In this document: one piece after another, positions 18,192 to 27,466 of the stretch | Numbering within the stretch: the stretch's first letter is position 1 | How the letters are laid out: the number at the start of each line of letters is the position of its first letter | Made by a program: the position numbers and the translations under genes | NCBI GenBank assembly: GCA_035550735.1 | Contig: DASZOM010000033.1 | Coordinates: forward strand, 1 to 64,000 | DNA length: 64,000 bases | Direction of reading: 5' to 3' | Source: JANQRA01 sp035550735 | Lineage (GTDB): Bacteria > Actinomycetota > Acidimicrobiia > Spongiisociales > ZC4RG35 | Notes under the pieces: generated by a model | The model's database searches: none | What the model saw: only the letters and a program-made list of their open reading frames with translations | What the model was told of the DNA's origin: nothing

Positions 18192-19313
18192 CTATCGGCG
18201 CCCATCCGCCATCCGGGTGCCGGCCACATAGGTGGCGACCACGTCGAAGCTGTCGTCGAACAGGGTGAAGTCGGCGCGTCCTCCGGGGCGGAGGGCACCC
18301 CGATCGTCCAGGCCGAGCAGCCTGGCCGGCGATGCGGTGGCCGCCTGCAGTGCCTGTGCCTTGGCGGCTCCGGTCGCTTCTACCAGGTTTCGCATCGCCT
18401 CGGGCAGGGTGACGACACTGCCCGCCAGACGCCCGTCCACGGTCCTCGGCCCCTCTTCGCCGACTGTGATGGGCCCGTCACCGAGGGGGTAGGTGCCCGG
18501 CCCGAGCCCGAGGGCCGCCATCGCATCGGTGACCAGGATCAGCCGGTCGGGGCCCAGCACCCGCCAGGCCAGACGGAGGGCACCCTCGGCCAGGTGATGG
18601 CCGTCGACGATGACCAGGCAATGACGGTCGGAGAGAAGGGCGGCACCGACGACACCCGGCCGGCGGTGGTCGAGCGCGCTCATCTGATTGAAGAGATGGG
18701 TGACGGCTGATGCGTCCCCGGCCAGGGCGGTCTGTGCCGTCTCGAAGTCGGCGGCGGTGTGACCGAGAGAGACGATCACGCCCCCGGCGCGGAGGATGCC
18801 GGCCACCCGATCCGCCCCTGGCCGCTCCGGAGCCAGGGTGACCATGCGGACCAGACCGGATTCCGCCCAACGGCGCGCCACATCCGGATTCGGGGCGGTG
18901 ATGTAGGACGGGTTGTGGGCGCCATGCATCTCTGGGGAGATCCACGGGCCCTCGAAGTGGAGACCGAGGACCTCGGCCCCCCGGTAGCCATCCGGTCTCC
19001 GATTGGCCACCACGTCCATCGCCAGATCGGTCACCTCGGGCGGGCAGGTGACCACGGTGGGGACGAAGGAGGTGACCCCCAGCTCGGGGAGGCGTTCGCC
19101 GACATGCCAGATCGTCGTCGGGTCGTGGGTGAAGTCCATCCCGAAACCACCATTGATCTGGAGGTCGATGAGCCCGGGGGAGACCACGAGGCCGTCGGCG
19201 TCCACCACCACGTCGTCGGTCGGGGAGTCGGTGATGGAGCCGGTGTCGAAGGACACTTCGCCCCTGACCAACTCGTCTCCACGGGGGATGAGACCGCCTC
19301 TTATCGTCGCCAC
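18192..19313 (-). CDS. nagA: N-acetylglucosamine-6-phosphate deacetylase
   Basis: A 373-residue amidohydrolase. The PGLIDLQINGGFG entry strand, the metal-site LHFEGPWIS, the substrate loop GHTAADFE, HLFNQMSAL and the catalytic-Asp strand TDAMAALG are all present. NagA removes the acetyl group from GlcNAc-6-P in amino-sugar and cell-wall recycling. GTG 19313 gives a normal N-terminus; the 180 in-frame codons before it overlap the divergent M15 gene and look non-native. No good ribosome site is visible before it. No nagB or PTS gene is nearby; the following gene is an alpha/beta hydrolase. Confidence 0.92.
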   Translation of the reverse strand: MATIRGGLIPRGDELVRGEVSFDTGSITDSPTDDVVVDADGLVVSPGLIDLQINGGFGMDFTHDPTTIWHVGERLPELGVTSFVPTVVTCPPEVTDLAMDVVANRRPDGYRGAEVLGLHFEGPWISPEMHGAHNPSYITAPNPDVARRWAESGLVRMVTLAPERPGADRVAGILRAGGVIVSLGHTAADFETAQTALAGDASAVTHLFNQMSALDHRRPGVVGAALLSDRHCLVIVDGHHLAEGALRLAWRVLGPDRLILVTDAMAALGLGPGTYPLGDGPITVGEEGPRTVDGRLAGSVVTLPEAMRNLVEATGAAKAQALQAATASPARLLGLDDRGALRPGGRADFTLFDDSFDVVATYVAGTRMADGRR

Positions 19314-19380
19314 GGGAGGAGTGTGGGGGCTGTGTCGTGGCGACGCAACTAGCGGCGATCGGGTCGTATCGTCGCGGCCC

Positions 19381-20262
19381 ATGCGGCGCGTTTGGCTCAT
19401 CACTGCCGTTGTCGTGTTGGCTGCCTGCTCGGAGCGGGTCGCCATGACCCCATCGACCACGCCGGCACCCTCATCGACGACCACGTCGACCGTGACCACC
19501 ACCACGACCATCCCGGTCACCACCACGACGGTCCCGGCCACGACGACGACCGTGAATCCGTTCGCCCGGCCCGACTGGCTGGGCACCAGGCTCCTCCCGC
19601 TGCGACCCGATGGGCATGGCGAGGTGCAGCCGACGCCCCCCGAGTTGCAGGACCGGCAGCTGGAGACGATCGACCTGCTGCCGCCCCCGGACGGTGATGT
19701 GTACGAGGCGACCATCACCCCGATACCTCCCGATGTACTCGCCAGGTCGAGCTGGCAGGAGGCGTGCCCGGTCGGAGTCGACGAACTGAGGTACCTGACC
19801 ATGGCCCACTGGGGGTTCGACGGGAAGACACATACCGGGGAGATGATCGTCAACGCCGAATTTGCCGAGGGTGTGGTCGAGGTGTTCGGCAGGCTCTTCG
19901 AGGCGGGCTATCCCATCGAGCAGATGCGGGTGACGACGCTGGAGGAGGTCGACGACCATCCCACCGGCGACTTCAACGAGACGGGCTCATTCGTCTGCCG
20001 ACCTGCCGTGGGATCGTCGAACTGGTCATATCACGCCTACGGGCTGGCGATCGACGTCAACCCTTTCCACAACCCGTATGTCAAGGGCGACTTGGTGATC
20101 CCGGAGCTGGCCTCGGCATACGTCGACCGTGAGGACACCCGGATCGGGATGATCTTCCCCGGAGACGTGGTCATCGAGGCGTTCGCCGACATCGGGTGGG
20201 AGTGGGGTGGCAACTGGAACACCCTCAAGGACTGGATGCATTTCTCCTCGACCGGTCGGTAG
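19381..20262 (+). CDS. D-Ala-D-Ala carboxypeptidase-like M15 peptidase lipoprotein
   Basis: A 293-residue protein. The signal peptide has a lipobox VLAAC (Cys 16), so it is probably a lipoprotein. Residues about 24-60 are a Thr/Pro linker. The C-terminal half carries the M15 zinc-peptidase pattern SYHAYGLAIDV (HxxGxAxD) at about residue 217 and the late W-x-H in DWMHFS. This places it among VanY/M15C-type enzymes acting on peptidoglycan stem peptides. A TATCGT hexamer lies 8 nt before the ATG. It is divergent from nagA, 67 bases apart; a shared envelope-recycling theme is possible but not shown. Confidence 0.85.
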   Translation: MRRVWLITAVVVLAACSERVAMTPSTTPAPSSTTTSTVTTTTTIPVTTTTVPATTTTVNPFARPDWLGTRLLPLRPDGHGEVQPTPPELQDRQLETIDLLPPPDGDVYEATITPIPPDVLARSSWQEACPVGVDELRYLTMAHWGFDGKTHTGEMIVNAEFAEGVVEVFGRLFEAGYPIEQMRVTTLEEVDDHPTGDFNETGSFVCRPAVGSSNWSYHAYGLAIDVNPFHNPYVKGDLVIPELASAYVDREDTRIGMIFPGDVVIEAFADIGWEWGGNWNTLKDWMHFSSTGR

Positions 20263-20323
20263 TTGAGCGGATTTGCGCCGGATATGGCGCTAGGAACCCG
20301 GGGTTGCCGAGGTTTGGAGATAC

Positions 20324-20339
20324 TCGAACATGTGTTCGA
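20324..20339 (+). promoter_or_regulatory. LexA (SOS) box
   Basis: TCGAAC-ATGT-GTTCGA matches the actinobacterial/Bacillus-type LexA site CGAAC-N4-GTTCG with perfect 6-bp arms. It directly abuts the -10-like hexamer of dnaE2, so bound LexA would block RNA polymerase. Confidence 0.88.
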
Positions 20340-20345
20340 TATAGT
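20340..20345 (+). promoter_or_regulatory. -10 hexamer TATAGT of dnaE2
   Basis: TATAGT is followed by 7 bases and then the GTG start at 20353, giving an expected leaderless mRNA. It touches the LexA box. No convincing -35 element is seen. Confidence 0.6.
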
Positions 20346-20352
20346 GTGACGG

Positions 20353-23300
20353 GTGACCCGTTACGCCGAGTTGCACTGTCACACCAACTTCTCCTTTCTG
20401 GACGGTGCATCGCACCCTGAGGATCTGGTGGCCACCGCCATCGAGCTCGGTTACCAGGCGCTCGGGGTCACCGACCATGACGGCTTCTACGGCGCATCAC
20501 GGCTCTGGCAGGCGGCGAGGGCCACCGGTCTTCCCGTCATCTACGGAGTGGAGATCTCCCTCGAGACGGATCCCGGGGGGCCGGCGGACCCCGTCGAGAC
20601 GGCACAGGAGTGGGATCGGAGACGGTACGCACTGACCAAGGGAGCCCAGGGGAGGTTGCGTCGGGGCCGTTCGGTGCGGGCTCACGGGACCAAGCCGGTC
20701 TCACTACCCGAGTCGGACCACCTGGTGCTCCTCGCCGGCTCCCCGGACGGGTATCGCACCCTCTCCCACCTGGTCACCAGGGCACAGATGCGTGGTGAGA
20801 AGGATCACCCGGTCTACACCTGGGACGACCTGGCCGTGGCTGCGACCAACACCGACCTCCACGCCCTCACCGGATGCCATTTCGGGGCGGTGCCCAAGGC
20901 TGCCGCCAGTGGCAGTCTGGCGGCGACCATCCGGGAGGCCTCCCGGCTGCGCGAGATCTTCGGGCCGCGGCTCCACATGGAGTTGTGGCACCACGGCATG
21001 CCCGAAGACGACCCACGAAACGACTTGATGTGGGAGGTGAGCCAGAAACTCGGCCTGTCGACAATCGCCACCAACCAGGTCCACTATCACGTTCGCTCCG
21101 ACGCTTATCTCTCCGAGGTGCTCGCCGCGGTCGGTGGGAGACGCTCGCTGGCCGAAGCCGATGGGTTTCGCCCTGCCACCGACGAGCGGTATCTCAAGCA
21201 CCCCGACGAGATGGAGGCACGCTTCCGGCGCTATCCGGGTGTGGTCGCCCGCAGCGCTGGTCTGGGTGAGCGTCTCGCCTTCGACCTGGCCCTGGTCGCC
21301 CCGCGTCTCCCCGACTTCCCGATGCCCGGGCATTTCCGCGACGAGATGGACTACCTGCGACACCTCACCTGGGAGGGTGCGCGTGCGGTCTACCCGGGTG
21401 GGGACGACGGGGTCGAGCCGACGGCGAGACGGCGGATCGATCACGAGCTGGGCATCATCGAGCGACTGGGCTTCCCCGGCTACTTCCTGGTGGTCAAGGA
21501 CCTGATCGACTTCGCCCGGTCGCAGGGGATCTACTGCCAGATCAGGGGATCTGGCGCCGACTCGGCGGTGTGTCGCTGCATCGGGCTCACCAGGGTCGAC
21601 CCGATTCGCCTCCAACTGCCTTTCGAGCGCTTCCTCTCCGAGGAGAGAGGGAGGCCACCTGACATCGACGTCGACTTCGAGGCCGACCGACGTGAGGAGG
21701 TGATCCAGTACTGCTACCGGCGTTACGGCCGGGAGCGTGCCGCCATGGTGGCCAATGTGATCACCTATCGGGCCAGGTCGGTGCTGCGCGACGTCGCCAA
21801 GACATTCGGGTTCACAGCGGCGCAGGTCGACGGTCTCTCCAAGTACGTCGACTCACACGACCCGGCCCGGCTCCGCGACATGGACACCGCTCTCCCCGAG
21901 GGGATGACCACCGAGCTCATCTACGACATCTGCTGGCGTCTCGACGGGTTCCCCCGTCATCTCGGGATCCACTCCGGGGGGATGGTCATCGCAGATCGGC
22001 CGCTGTGGCAGGTGGTGCCCCTGGAGTGGGGGCGCATGGAGGGACGCACCGTCATCCAGTGGGACAAGGACGACTCGGCGGCGGTGGGGATCGTCAAGTT
22101 CGACCTGCTCGGGTTGGGGATGCTCAACGCCCTCCATCTCGCCACCGACCTCGTCGAGGACACCCATGGTGTCGAGGTCGACCTGGCCATGCTCCCTCAA
22201 GAGCCTGCGATCTACGAGTCGATGACCCGTGCCGACACCGTCGGGCTCTTCCAGGTCGAGTCCCGAGCCCAGATGGCCACCCTCCCCAAGATGAAGCCGA
22301 AGACGTTCTACGACCTGGCGGTGGAGGTGGCCCTCATCCGCCCCGGGCCGATCCAGGGCCAGTCGGTCCATCCCTATCTGCGCCGGCGCAACGGTGAGGA
22401 GCCGGTGAGGTATCCCCATCCCGACACGGTCCCGATCCTGGAGAAGACCCTCGGTGTGCCCATCTTCCAGGAGCAGCTGATGGAGCTGGCCAGGGTCTGC
22501 GCAGGCTTCGACGGGTCCCAGGCGGACCGTCTCCGGCAGGCGATGACCCACAAGCGCTCGGAACAGGCCATGGCGCGGCTGCGTGATGAGGTCTACGAAG
22601 GGATGGAGAGGAACGGGATCGTGGGGGCGGCCGCCGACGAGATCTGGGAGAAGCTGCAGGGATTTGCCAGCTTCGGGTTCCCCGAGAGCCACTCGGTGAG
22701 CTTCGCCTACATCGTCTACATGTCCGCCTGGCTCCGATTCCACTTTCCCGCCGAATACCTGGCGGGTCTGCTCAACGCCCAGCCCATGGGGTTTTACAGC
22801 CCCAACTCGCTGATCCAGGATGCGCAACGTCACGGAGTGATGGTGCTCGGTCCCGACGTCAACCAGTCCTGGCACGACTGCACCATCGAGCCCGCCGATG
22901 CCGACCCCGACGACATCGTCACCTACCTCGGCCAGCGCTGGCGCCGGGGGAGGGGTCATGTCGACGATCCACTGCGCCCGGCGGTCGCGGTGCGAATGGG
23001 TCTGAGGTATGTGCGCAACCTGGGGGAGCGTGAGGTGACCAGGATCGAGGCGGCTCGCATCCTGGGAGGGGAGTTCAGCTCACCGGAGGATCTCGCCTTC
23101 CGGACCGGGCTCGATGTCGACGCCCTGGAGGGCTTGGCGGGGTCGGGGGCACTGGAGTCGATCGGGCTGGGTCGTCGTGCCGGGATGTGGGCAGCCGGTG
23201 CCCTAGCCGAGATCGACCCGGAACGTCTCGCCCTCTCTCCCGGTGTGGAAGCTCCCCGGTTGCCGGTGATGAGCCACGAGGAGATCCATCGCGCCGACCT

Positions 23301-23673
23301 GTGGTCGACCGGGGTCTCCAACCGGCACCCGATGAGCTTCGTCAGGGATCGACTCGACGGTTGCCTGACCGCTGCCGAGGCTCTCGATGTGGGTAGGAAC
23401 CTGGCCCGGGTCAAGGTGGCGGGTGTGGTCACCCATCGGCAGCGACCGGGCACGGCGAGAGGTGTCTACTTCCTCAACCTCGAGGACGAGACCGGGCTGT
23501 TGAACATCGTCGTCCTTCCCGATGTGTGGACGAGACACCGTCAGGTGGTGCGGAAGAGCCCGGCACTGGTGATCCACGGCCGTCTCGAGTTCTACGACGG
23601 GGTAACCAACATCGTCGCCCGTGATTTCGAGCCGATCGGGGTGCAGACGGTCCGCTCCCGCGACTTCCGCTAG
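20353..23673 (+). CDS. dnaE2: Error-prone DNA polymerase III alpha subunit DnaE2 (ImuC)
   Basis: 1106 residues, the length of DnaE2 rather than the longer replicative DnaE1. The PHP domain starts at the N-terminus (LHCHTNFSFLDGASHPEDL). The catalytic Asp motif PPDIDVDFE is at about 434-442, after RGSGADSAVCRCIGLTRVDP. HhH segments follow, and an OB domain is near the end (VAGVVTHRQRPGTARGVYFL). DnaE2 performs damage-tolerant synthesis in the SOS mutasome, normally with ImuA' and ImuB. Neither gene is next to it. The LexA box and TATAGT hexamer just before the GTG start indicate SOS induction from a leaderless promoter. Confidence 0.93.
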   Translation: MTRYAELHCHTNFSFLDGASHPEDLVATAIELGYQALGVTDHDGFYGASRLWQAARATGLPVIYGVEISLETDPGGPADPVETAQEWDRRRYALTKGAQGRLRRGRSVRAHGTKPVSLPESDHLVLLAGSPDGYRTLSHLVTRAQMRGEKDHPVYTWDDLAVAATNTDLHALTGCHFGAVPKAAASGSLAATIREASRLREIFGPRLHMELWHHGMPEDDPRNDLMWEVSQKLGLSTIATNQVHYHVRSDAYLSEVLAAVGGRRSLAEADGFRPATDERYLKHPDEMEARFRRYPGVVARSAGLGERLAFDLALVAPRLPDFPMPGHFRDEMDYLRHLTWEGARAVYPGGDDGVEPTARRRIDHELGIIERLGFPGYFLVVKDLIDFARSQGIYCQIRGSGADSAVCRCIGLTRVDPIRLQLPFERFLSEERGRPPDIDVDFEADRREEVIQYCYRRYGRERAAMVANVITYRARSVLRDVAKTFGFTAAQVDGLSKYVDSHDPARLRDMDTALPEGMTTELIYDICWRLDGFPRHLGIHSGGMVIADRPLWQVVPLEWGRMEGRTVIQWDKDDSAAVGIVKFDLLGLGMLNALHLATDLVEDTHGVEVDLAMLPQEPAIYESMTRADTVGLFQVESRAQMATLPKMKPKTFYDLAVEVALIRPGPIQGQSVHPYLRRRNGEEPVRYPHPDTVPILEKTLGVPIFQEQLMELARVCAGFDGSQADRLRQAMTHKRSEQAMARLRDEVYEGMERNGIVGAAADEIWEKLQGFASFGFPESHSVSFAYIVYMSAWLRFHFPAEYLAGLLNAQPMGFYSPNSLIQDAQRHGVMVLGPDVNQSWHDCTIEPADADPDDIVTYLGQRWRRGRGHVDDPLRPAVAVRMGLRYVRNLGEREVTRIEAARILGGEFSSPEDLAFRTGLDVDALEGLAGSGALESIGLGRRAGMWAAGALAEIDPERLALSPGVEAPRLPVMSHEEIHRADLWSTGVSNRHPMSFVRDRLDGCLTAAEALDVGRNLARVKVAGVVTHRQRPGTARGVYFLNLEDETGLLNIVVLPDVWTRHRQVVRKSPALVIHGRLEFYDGVTNIVARDFEPIGVQTVRSRDFR

Positions 23674-23738
23674 TGGAGCACCTAGCGGGCGCGGCAGCTG
23701 TCGCGCACGTCAGAGGTCGACGTTCAGCTGGCGATGTC

Positions 23739-24347
23739 TTACCTGCAGTTGAAGACGTCCCAGCCTGCCCCGTTGTAGACCTCCCAGGCGGCGGCGGCGG
23801 TCGAGGCCTCAGGGTCGGTGGCGGGGATACCCGGGAAGCCGGCATTGGATGCCCGCTCGTCCCAGTACCCGGGGAGATGGTTGAACAGACCCACCCCTCC
23901 GGTGCGCAGATCGGCATGGCCCGGGTCGAATCGGGATTCGCACCAGGCGATGCGAACCGCCCGGTTGACATCGGTGGGCTGGAAGTACTTGCTTACCAGC
24001 TCCCGGACCTGGACTTCGGAGAGCCAACCCATTGTCGGCGGGGAGGTGCTCACCGAGGTGTCTTCCTCGGCCGTCGTCGACTCGTCGACGCTCTCCTCGG
24101 TCGCCGGATCGGCCTCCTCGGCCATGACCACCGCAGTCGCTCCCTCACCGGGTGGCAGGGCGAAGCTCAGTCCGGCGTAGGCGCCGGCGGTGTGCCCCAG
24201 TGACCTGGCCTCCGCCTCGGCACCCGGGTCATCGGGCGGCTCGGGCGCCCCGAACGCGGCGAAGCCGGCTATGGCCAGCAGGGTCAGGGCGGCCCATCCA
24301 GCGACAAATGAAAGGCGTCTCGAGCGCATTAGCGACAATGACTCCAT
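23739..24347 (-). CDS. Secreted lysozyme/transglycosylase-like protein
   Basis: A 202-residue protein. An N-terminal signal or anchor helix (FVAGWAALTLLAIAGFAAF) is followed by an acidic Ser/Thr/Glu-rich linker (about residues 70-110). The C-terminal domain, about 90 residues, carries IAWCESRFDPGHADLRTGGV, with the candidate catalytic Glu in CES, and then GLFNHLPGYWDERA. This is the lysozyme-like fold of resuscitation-type and SLT-type muralytic enzymes. ATG 24347 is used; ATG 24329 (MRSRRLSF) would give a more classical signal peptide. The 65-base gap from dnaE2 holds nothing recognisable. Confidence 0.8.
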   Translation of the reverse strand: MESLSLMRSRRLSFVAGWAALTLLAIAGFAAFGAPEPPDDPGAEAEARSLGHTAGAYAGLSFALPPGEGATAVVMAEEADPATEESVDESTTAEEDTSVSTSPPTMGWLSEVQVRELVSKYFQPTDVNRAVRIAWCESRFDPGHADLRTGGVGLFNHLPGYWDERASNAGFPGIPATDPEASTAAAAWEVYNGAGWDVFNCR

Positions 24348-24382
24348 GTGGGCCAGCGACCCACACCCGGGAACGTGAGACC

Positions 24383-25534
24383 CTACTCATCTGTGGAAAA
24401 CTTTGCACGGCCGACGGCCTCCCCGATCCGCTCCACGATGGCGACGAGTGTGACCTCGTCGGTGGCGAAGTTGAGCCGGGCGAAGCGACTCGAGTCACCC
24501 CGGAACGGCTCCCCGGCGCTCAAGGCCACCCGTGCCCGATCGAGCAGGAAGTCGGCCGGGTCGTCGATCGGATACGCCGAGAAGTCGAGCCAGGCGAGAT
24601 AGCTGCCCTCCACCGGGCCCATCACGACCTCCGGGGCTTGGTCGGCCATCGTCTCGGCGAGCAGGGCCCGGTTGCGGTCGAGCCGGGTCAGCACATCGGC
24701 GAGCCAGTCCCGGCCATGCGTGAAGGCCGCGGTCGAGGCCACCAGTCCAAAGCTGCCCACACCGACCCGGTCGGGGGTGAAGTGTGGCTCCCAGATCTCA
24801 CGGTCGGCAGGGTTGGTGAGCACCACCTGGGCGCACTTCAGACCCGGGAGATTCCATGCCTTGCTGGCTGCGGTGACCGTGGCCACCCGCTCCGGGTCGA
24901 TGCTGGCCGCCGGCACATGAGCGCTGTCGTACGTGATGGGTCCGTGCACCTCGTCGGCGAGGACGCGGGCGTCGTGTCGTGCAGCGACCTCGATGACGTC
25001 GGCGATCTCCTCTTCGGTCAGCACGCGCCCGGTGGGGTTCCAGGGGTTGCACAGCACGACGGACCCGGCGCCCTCGCTCAAGGCGCGATCTATGCCGGCG
25101 ACATCGATGCGAAATCTCCCGTCGGCCCCGCGGGTGCTGGGCACCTCGAAGATCTCCCTCCCCGCGTCCTCGACCATCGAGAAAAAGGGGAAGTACACCG
25201 GCGTGTGCAGGACCACTGGTGATCCGGGCGGTGTCAGGTGCTGGATGCACCGCCCCAGCCCGGCGATGACGTCGGGGGCCGGATACACCGAGGCCGGGTC
25301 CACAACCCATCCGAAGGTGTCGGACCAGTATCCGGTGGCGGCCTCGGCCGTCTCCCTCTCCAGGTACGGGTAGGGATATCCGGTCATGCCTCGATCCACG
25401 GCGTCTTTCAGGGAGGCGCTCACCGCTGGAGCCAGCCCGAAGTCCATCTCCGCCACCCATGCGGCAAGGACGTCGGGCTCGTAGCCGGTCCATTTGAGGC
25501 TGCCCAGCCGGCGGTATTCGCTCGGACCGGTCAT
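24383..25534 (-). CDS. PatB/MalY-type PLP-dependent aminotransferase or C-S lyase
   Basis: A 383-residue fold-type I PLP enzyme. The PLP-binding region includes NPWNPTGRVL and DEVHGPITY, with the Schiff-base Lys in TAASKAWNLPGLKCA. The sequence pattern (RGMTGYPYPYLERE near the N-terminus and WNLPGLK around the Lys) is that of the MalY/PatB group, which includes cystathionine beta-lyases. The ATG at 25534 overlaps the stop of the fusion gene upstream as ATGA. It is the last gene of the lplA-like, aroQ fusion, patB-like operon, so coupled translation is expected. The substrate is not established. Confidence 0.88.
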   Translation of the reverse strand: MTGPSEYRRLGSLKWTGYEPDVLAAWVAEMDFGLAPAVSASLKDAVDRGMTGYPYPYLERETAEAATGYWSDTFGWVVDPASVYPAPDVIAGLGRCIQHLTPPGSPVVLHTPVYFPFFSMVEDAGREIFEVPSTRGADGRFRIDVAGIDRALSEGAGSVVLCNPWNPTGRVLTEEEIADVIEVAARHDARVLADEVHGPITYDSAHVPAASIDPERVATVTAASKAWNLPGLKCAQVVLTNPADREIWEPHFTPDRVGVGSFGLVASTAAFTHGRDWLADVLTRLDRNRALLAETMADQAPEVVMGPVEGSYLAWLDFSAYPIDDPADFLLDRARVALSAGEPFRGDSSRFARLNFATDEVTLVAIVERIGEAVGRAKFSTDE

Positions 25535-26616
25535 GCCGCCGACTCGATGCGTCCCAACACCCACTGCCATTCCGGCTTCGTGGGGTCGAGCAGGGAGAAG
25601 TGGTCGCAACCCGACCGGTGCAGCTCGAGACCGTGACGGGCGGCGAATGCGACAGAGTGGGCGATCGGCACGACCTGATCGGTGTCGCCGTGCACCAACG
25701 TGGTGGCCACGCCGTCCGGTGACATGCGTGCAGGGGCACCCGAGTCGAGCAGGGCCTGGGCGTCGGCGGCGCCGACGGTCCGGTCCTCAACGGTCGCCTC
25801 CAGGTCGAGGATCGGACCGAGGGCGATGTGACGGGCGATCGGGGAGGTGGTGCGGGACGCGGCCCACATCAGGAGATGCGCGCCGGCAGAGTGCCCGATG
25901 ACCGTCGCGGGGGAATCGGCCAGCCCGAGTTGGGGGATGTGGTCCAGGGCCATCAGGACGTCGTGGCCCGATGCCGGCCAGCCTCCGCCGACCCCGGTCC
26001 TCCGGTACACGATGTTCCAGGTGTCGTACCCTCGCCTGGTCAGGTCGACGGCGAGAGACTCCGTCAGGTCGCGCTCGTACTCGCTCCGCCACAGCCCACC
26101 GTGGGCCAGGACGACGAGGGCGCCCCCACCGTGTCGCAGATCGCCGACATGGGACGGGTCGGGCCCGTAGCGAACAGTCTCGAAGGGGAGGGCGGCCCGG
26201 TTGACCAGATGACGCATCGCATCGCGATATCCGGCGAGGCCGCGCCCGTAGATGGTGCGGACGCACGACTCGGACACCACCGACACCGCCCGCCAGGGCT
26301 CGCGGGAGTGGACATTGGAGATGTGGATCTCGACCGTCGGGACAGGCACGCCACGGATGGCATCGGCGATCGCCCGCGAGGTGTGGGTCAAGGCGCCCGG
26401 GTTGAGCACGATCCCGTCCCCTTCGAATTCGTGGATCCAGTCGATGATCTCGCCCTCCGCGTTGCTCTGACGTGTCTCTGCCTCCACGCCCAGGTTCTCG
26501 GCCCACCCGGCGATCATCGACTCCAGGTCGGACAGGGTGCTATTCCCGTACACCTCTGGCTCCCTGGTGCCGAGCAGATCGAGGTTGGGCCCGTTGACGA
26601 CGAGCAGCCGCATCAT
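25531..26616 (-). CDS. Fusion: type II 3-dehydroquinate dehydratase (AroQ) plus alpha/beta hydrolase
   Basis: A 361-residue two-domain protein. Residues 1 to about 145 are a complete type II dehydroquinase with every catalytic landmark: NGPNLDLLG, the mobile-loop Arg and Tyr in TREPEVYG, LNPGALTHTS, and EIHISNVHSRE. Residues about 155-361 are an alpha/beta hydrolase with HGG oxyanion sequence (LAHGGLWRSEY), nucleophile elbow GHSAGAH at about 238-244, an Asp in HGDTDQVVP and a late His in GCDHFSL. The hydrolase half resembles kynurenine-formamidase/BD-FAE-type esterases. AroQ normally stands alone at about 145 residues. The gene overlaps its upstream and downstream neighbours by 4 nt. Confidence 0.88.
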   Translation of the reverse strand: MMRLLVVNGPNLDLLGTREPEVYGNSTLSDLESMIAGWAENLGVEAETRQSNAEGEIIDWIHEFEGDGIVLNPGALTHTSRAIADAIRGVPVPTVEIHISNVHSREPWRAVSVVSESCVRTIYGRGLAGYRDAMRHLVNRAALPFETVRYGPDPSHVGDLRHGGGALVVLAHGGLWRSEYERDLTESLAVDLTRRGYDTWNIVYRRTGVGGGWPASGHDVLMALDHIPQLGLADSPATVIGHSAGAHLLMWAASRTTSPIARHIALGPILDLEATVEDRTVGAADAQALLDSGAPARMSPDGVATTLVHGDTDQVVPIAHSVAFAARHGLELHRSGCDHFSLLDPTKPEWQWVLGRIESAA

Positions 26617-27362
26617 GCGACCTGGGGGAGGTGCTCGCCCAACAGGTCCTTGGCCCGATCAACCAATCCGGCGGGAAGGTCGCCCTCCTCCAACGAGAAG
26701 TGCTCGCCGAGGCGGCGCCCGATGCTTCTCATCACGAGCTCCGTGGTGATCCCGGGCGACTGGTCCGCGAGTGATCCCGCGGTCCGTGGGTCCCAATCGA
26801 GCCCGAGCGCCCGGTACACCGGGACCAGCACGTCACGGATGCGGTGGCCCTCGTCGACCACGACCACACCGCCGATGTGGGCGGCATGTCTCACCAGACG
26901 CTGGCCGACACCCATCACCTTCACCTTCCCGGCGACGTTTACCGACCATCGGCCCGGGCAATACTCGCCGGGCAGCTCCCCGATCCGGGCATCGACACCG
27001 AGATCGTCGAAGGCATCGGCCATTATCCCGGCGACCAGCTCGAAGCGCTCCTGTATCCCGGTGCGGGGGTCGGCGAGCGGGAGGGCTAGCGAGAACGCGA
27101 TCGTCGCCTCGTGGAAGACGGCGGCCCTGCCGCCGGCGAGACGCTCGACCGCCTCGAACCCGTGCGCCCGGGCGGCGCGCACCGCCGATTCGTAACCGGC
27201 GGTGACCCGATCGGCCCTCCCGAAGGCGACCACGGGACCGGGGACATGGAGCCTGATGGTCCCGCCGATGTCGCCGTCCGAGACCGCGGTGAGCAGGGCG
27301 TGGCTGACCGCCGTGTCTAGTGGGCCGGGGTAGCCGGCGCGGATCAGCCTCAGGCAATTCAC
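26613..27362 (-). CDS. Lipoate-protein ligase A family protein
   Basis: About 249 residues. Conserved segments are RLAGGRAAVFHEATIAFSLA (the RRxGGG-type loop), and the substrate Lys region GRWSVNVAGKVKVMGVGQR, ending with a small C-terminal domain. This is the LplA/LipM-like fold that attaches lipoate or octanoate to lipoyl domains. GTG 27362 is preceded by TATGCT at 7 nt, so I prefer it over ATG 27374. It is first in the operon with the AroQ fusion and the PatB-like enzyme. Its target could include the E2 lipoyl domain at the right end of the window, an inference. Confidence 0.85.
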   Translation of the reverse strand: MNCLRLIRAGYPGPLDTAVSHALLTAVSDGDIGGTIRLHVPGPVVAFGRADRVTAGYESAVRAARAHGFEAVERLAGGRAAVFHEATIAFSLALPLADPRTGIQERFELVAGIMADAFDDLGVDARIGELPGEYCPGRWSVNVAGKVKVMGVGQRLVRHAAHIGGVVVVDEGHRIRDVLVPVYRALGLDWDPRTAGSLADQSPGITTELVMRSIGRRLGEHFSLEEGDLPAGLVDRAKDLLGEHLPQVA

Positions 27363-27466
27363 CGTAATCAGCATATGTAGGGCGACAATGAACAATTCGG
27401 CACTGTGGAACGATTTGGAAAGGCGACCTCGTTGATGTCGCGAATGAGCCCGGGGACAACTCTCGG

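Noticed and set aside
24392..24400. DnaA-box match TTTTCCACA
   Set aside because: It lies in the last codons of the PatB-like gene and has no neighbouring boxes; a single coding match is expected by chance.
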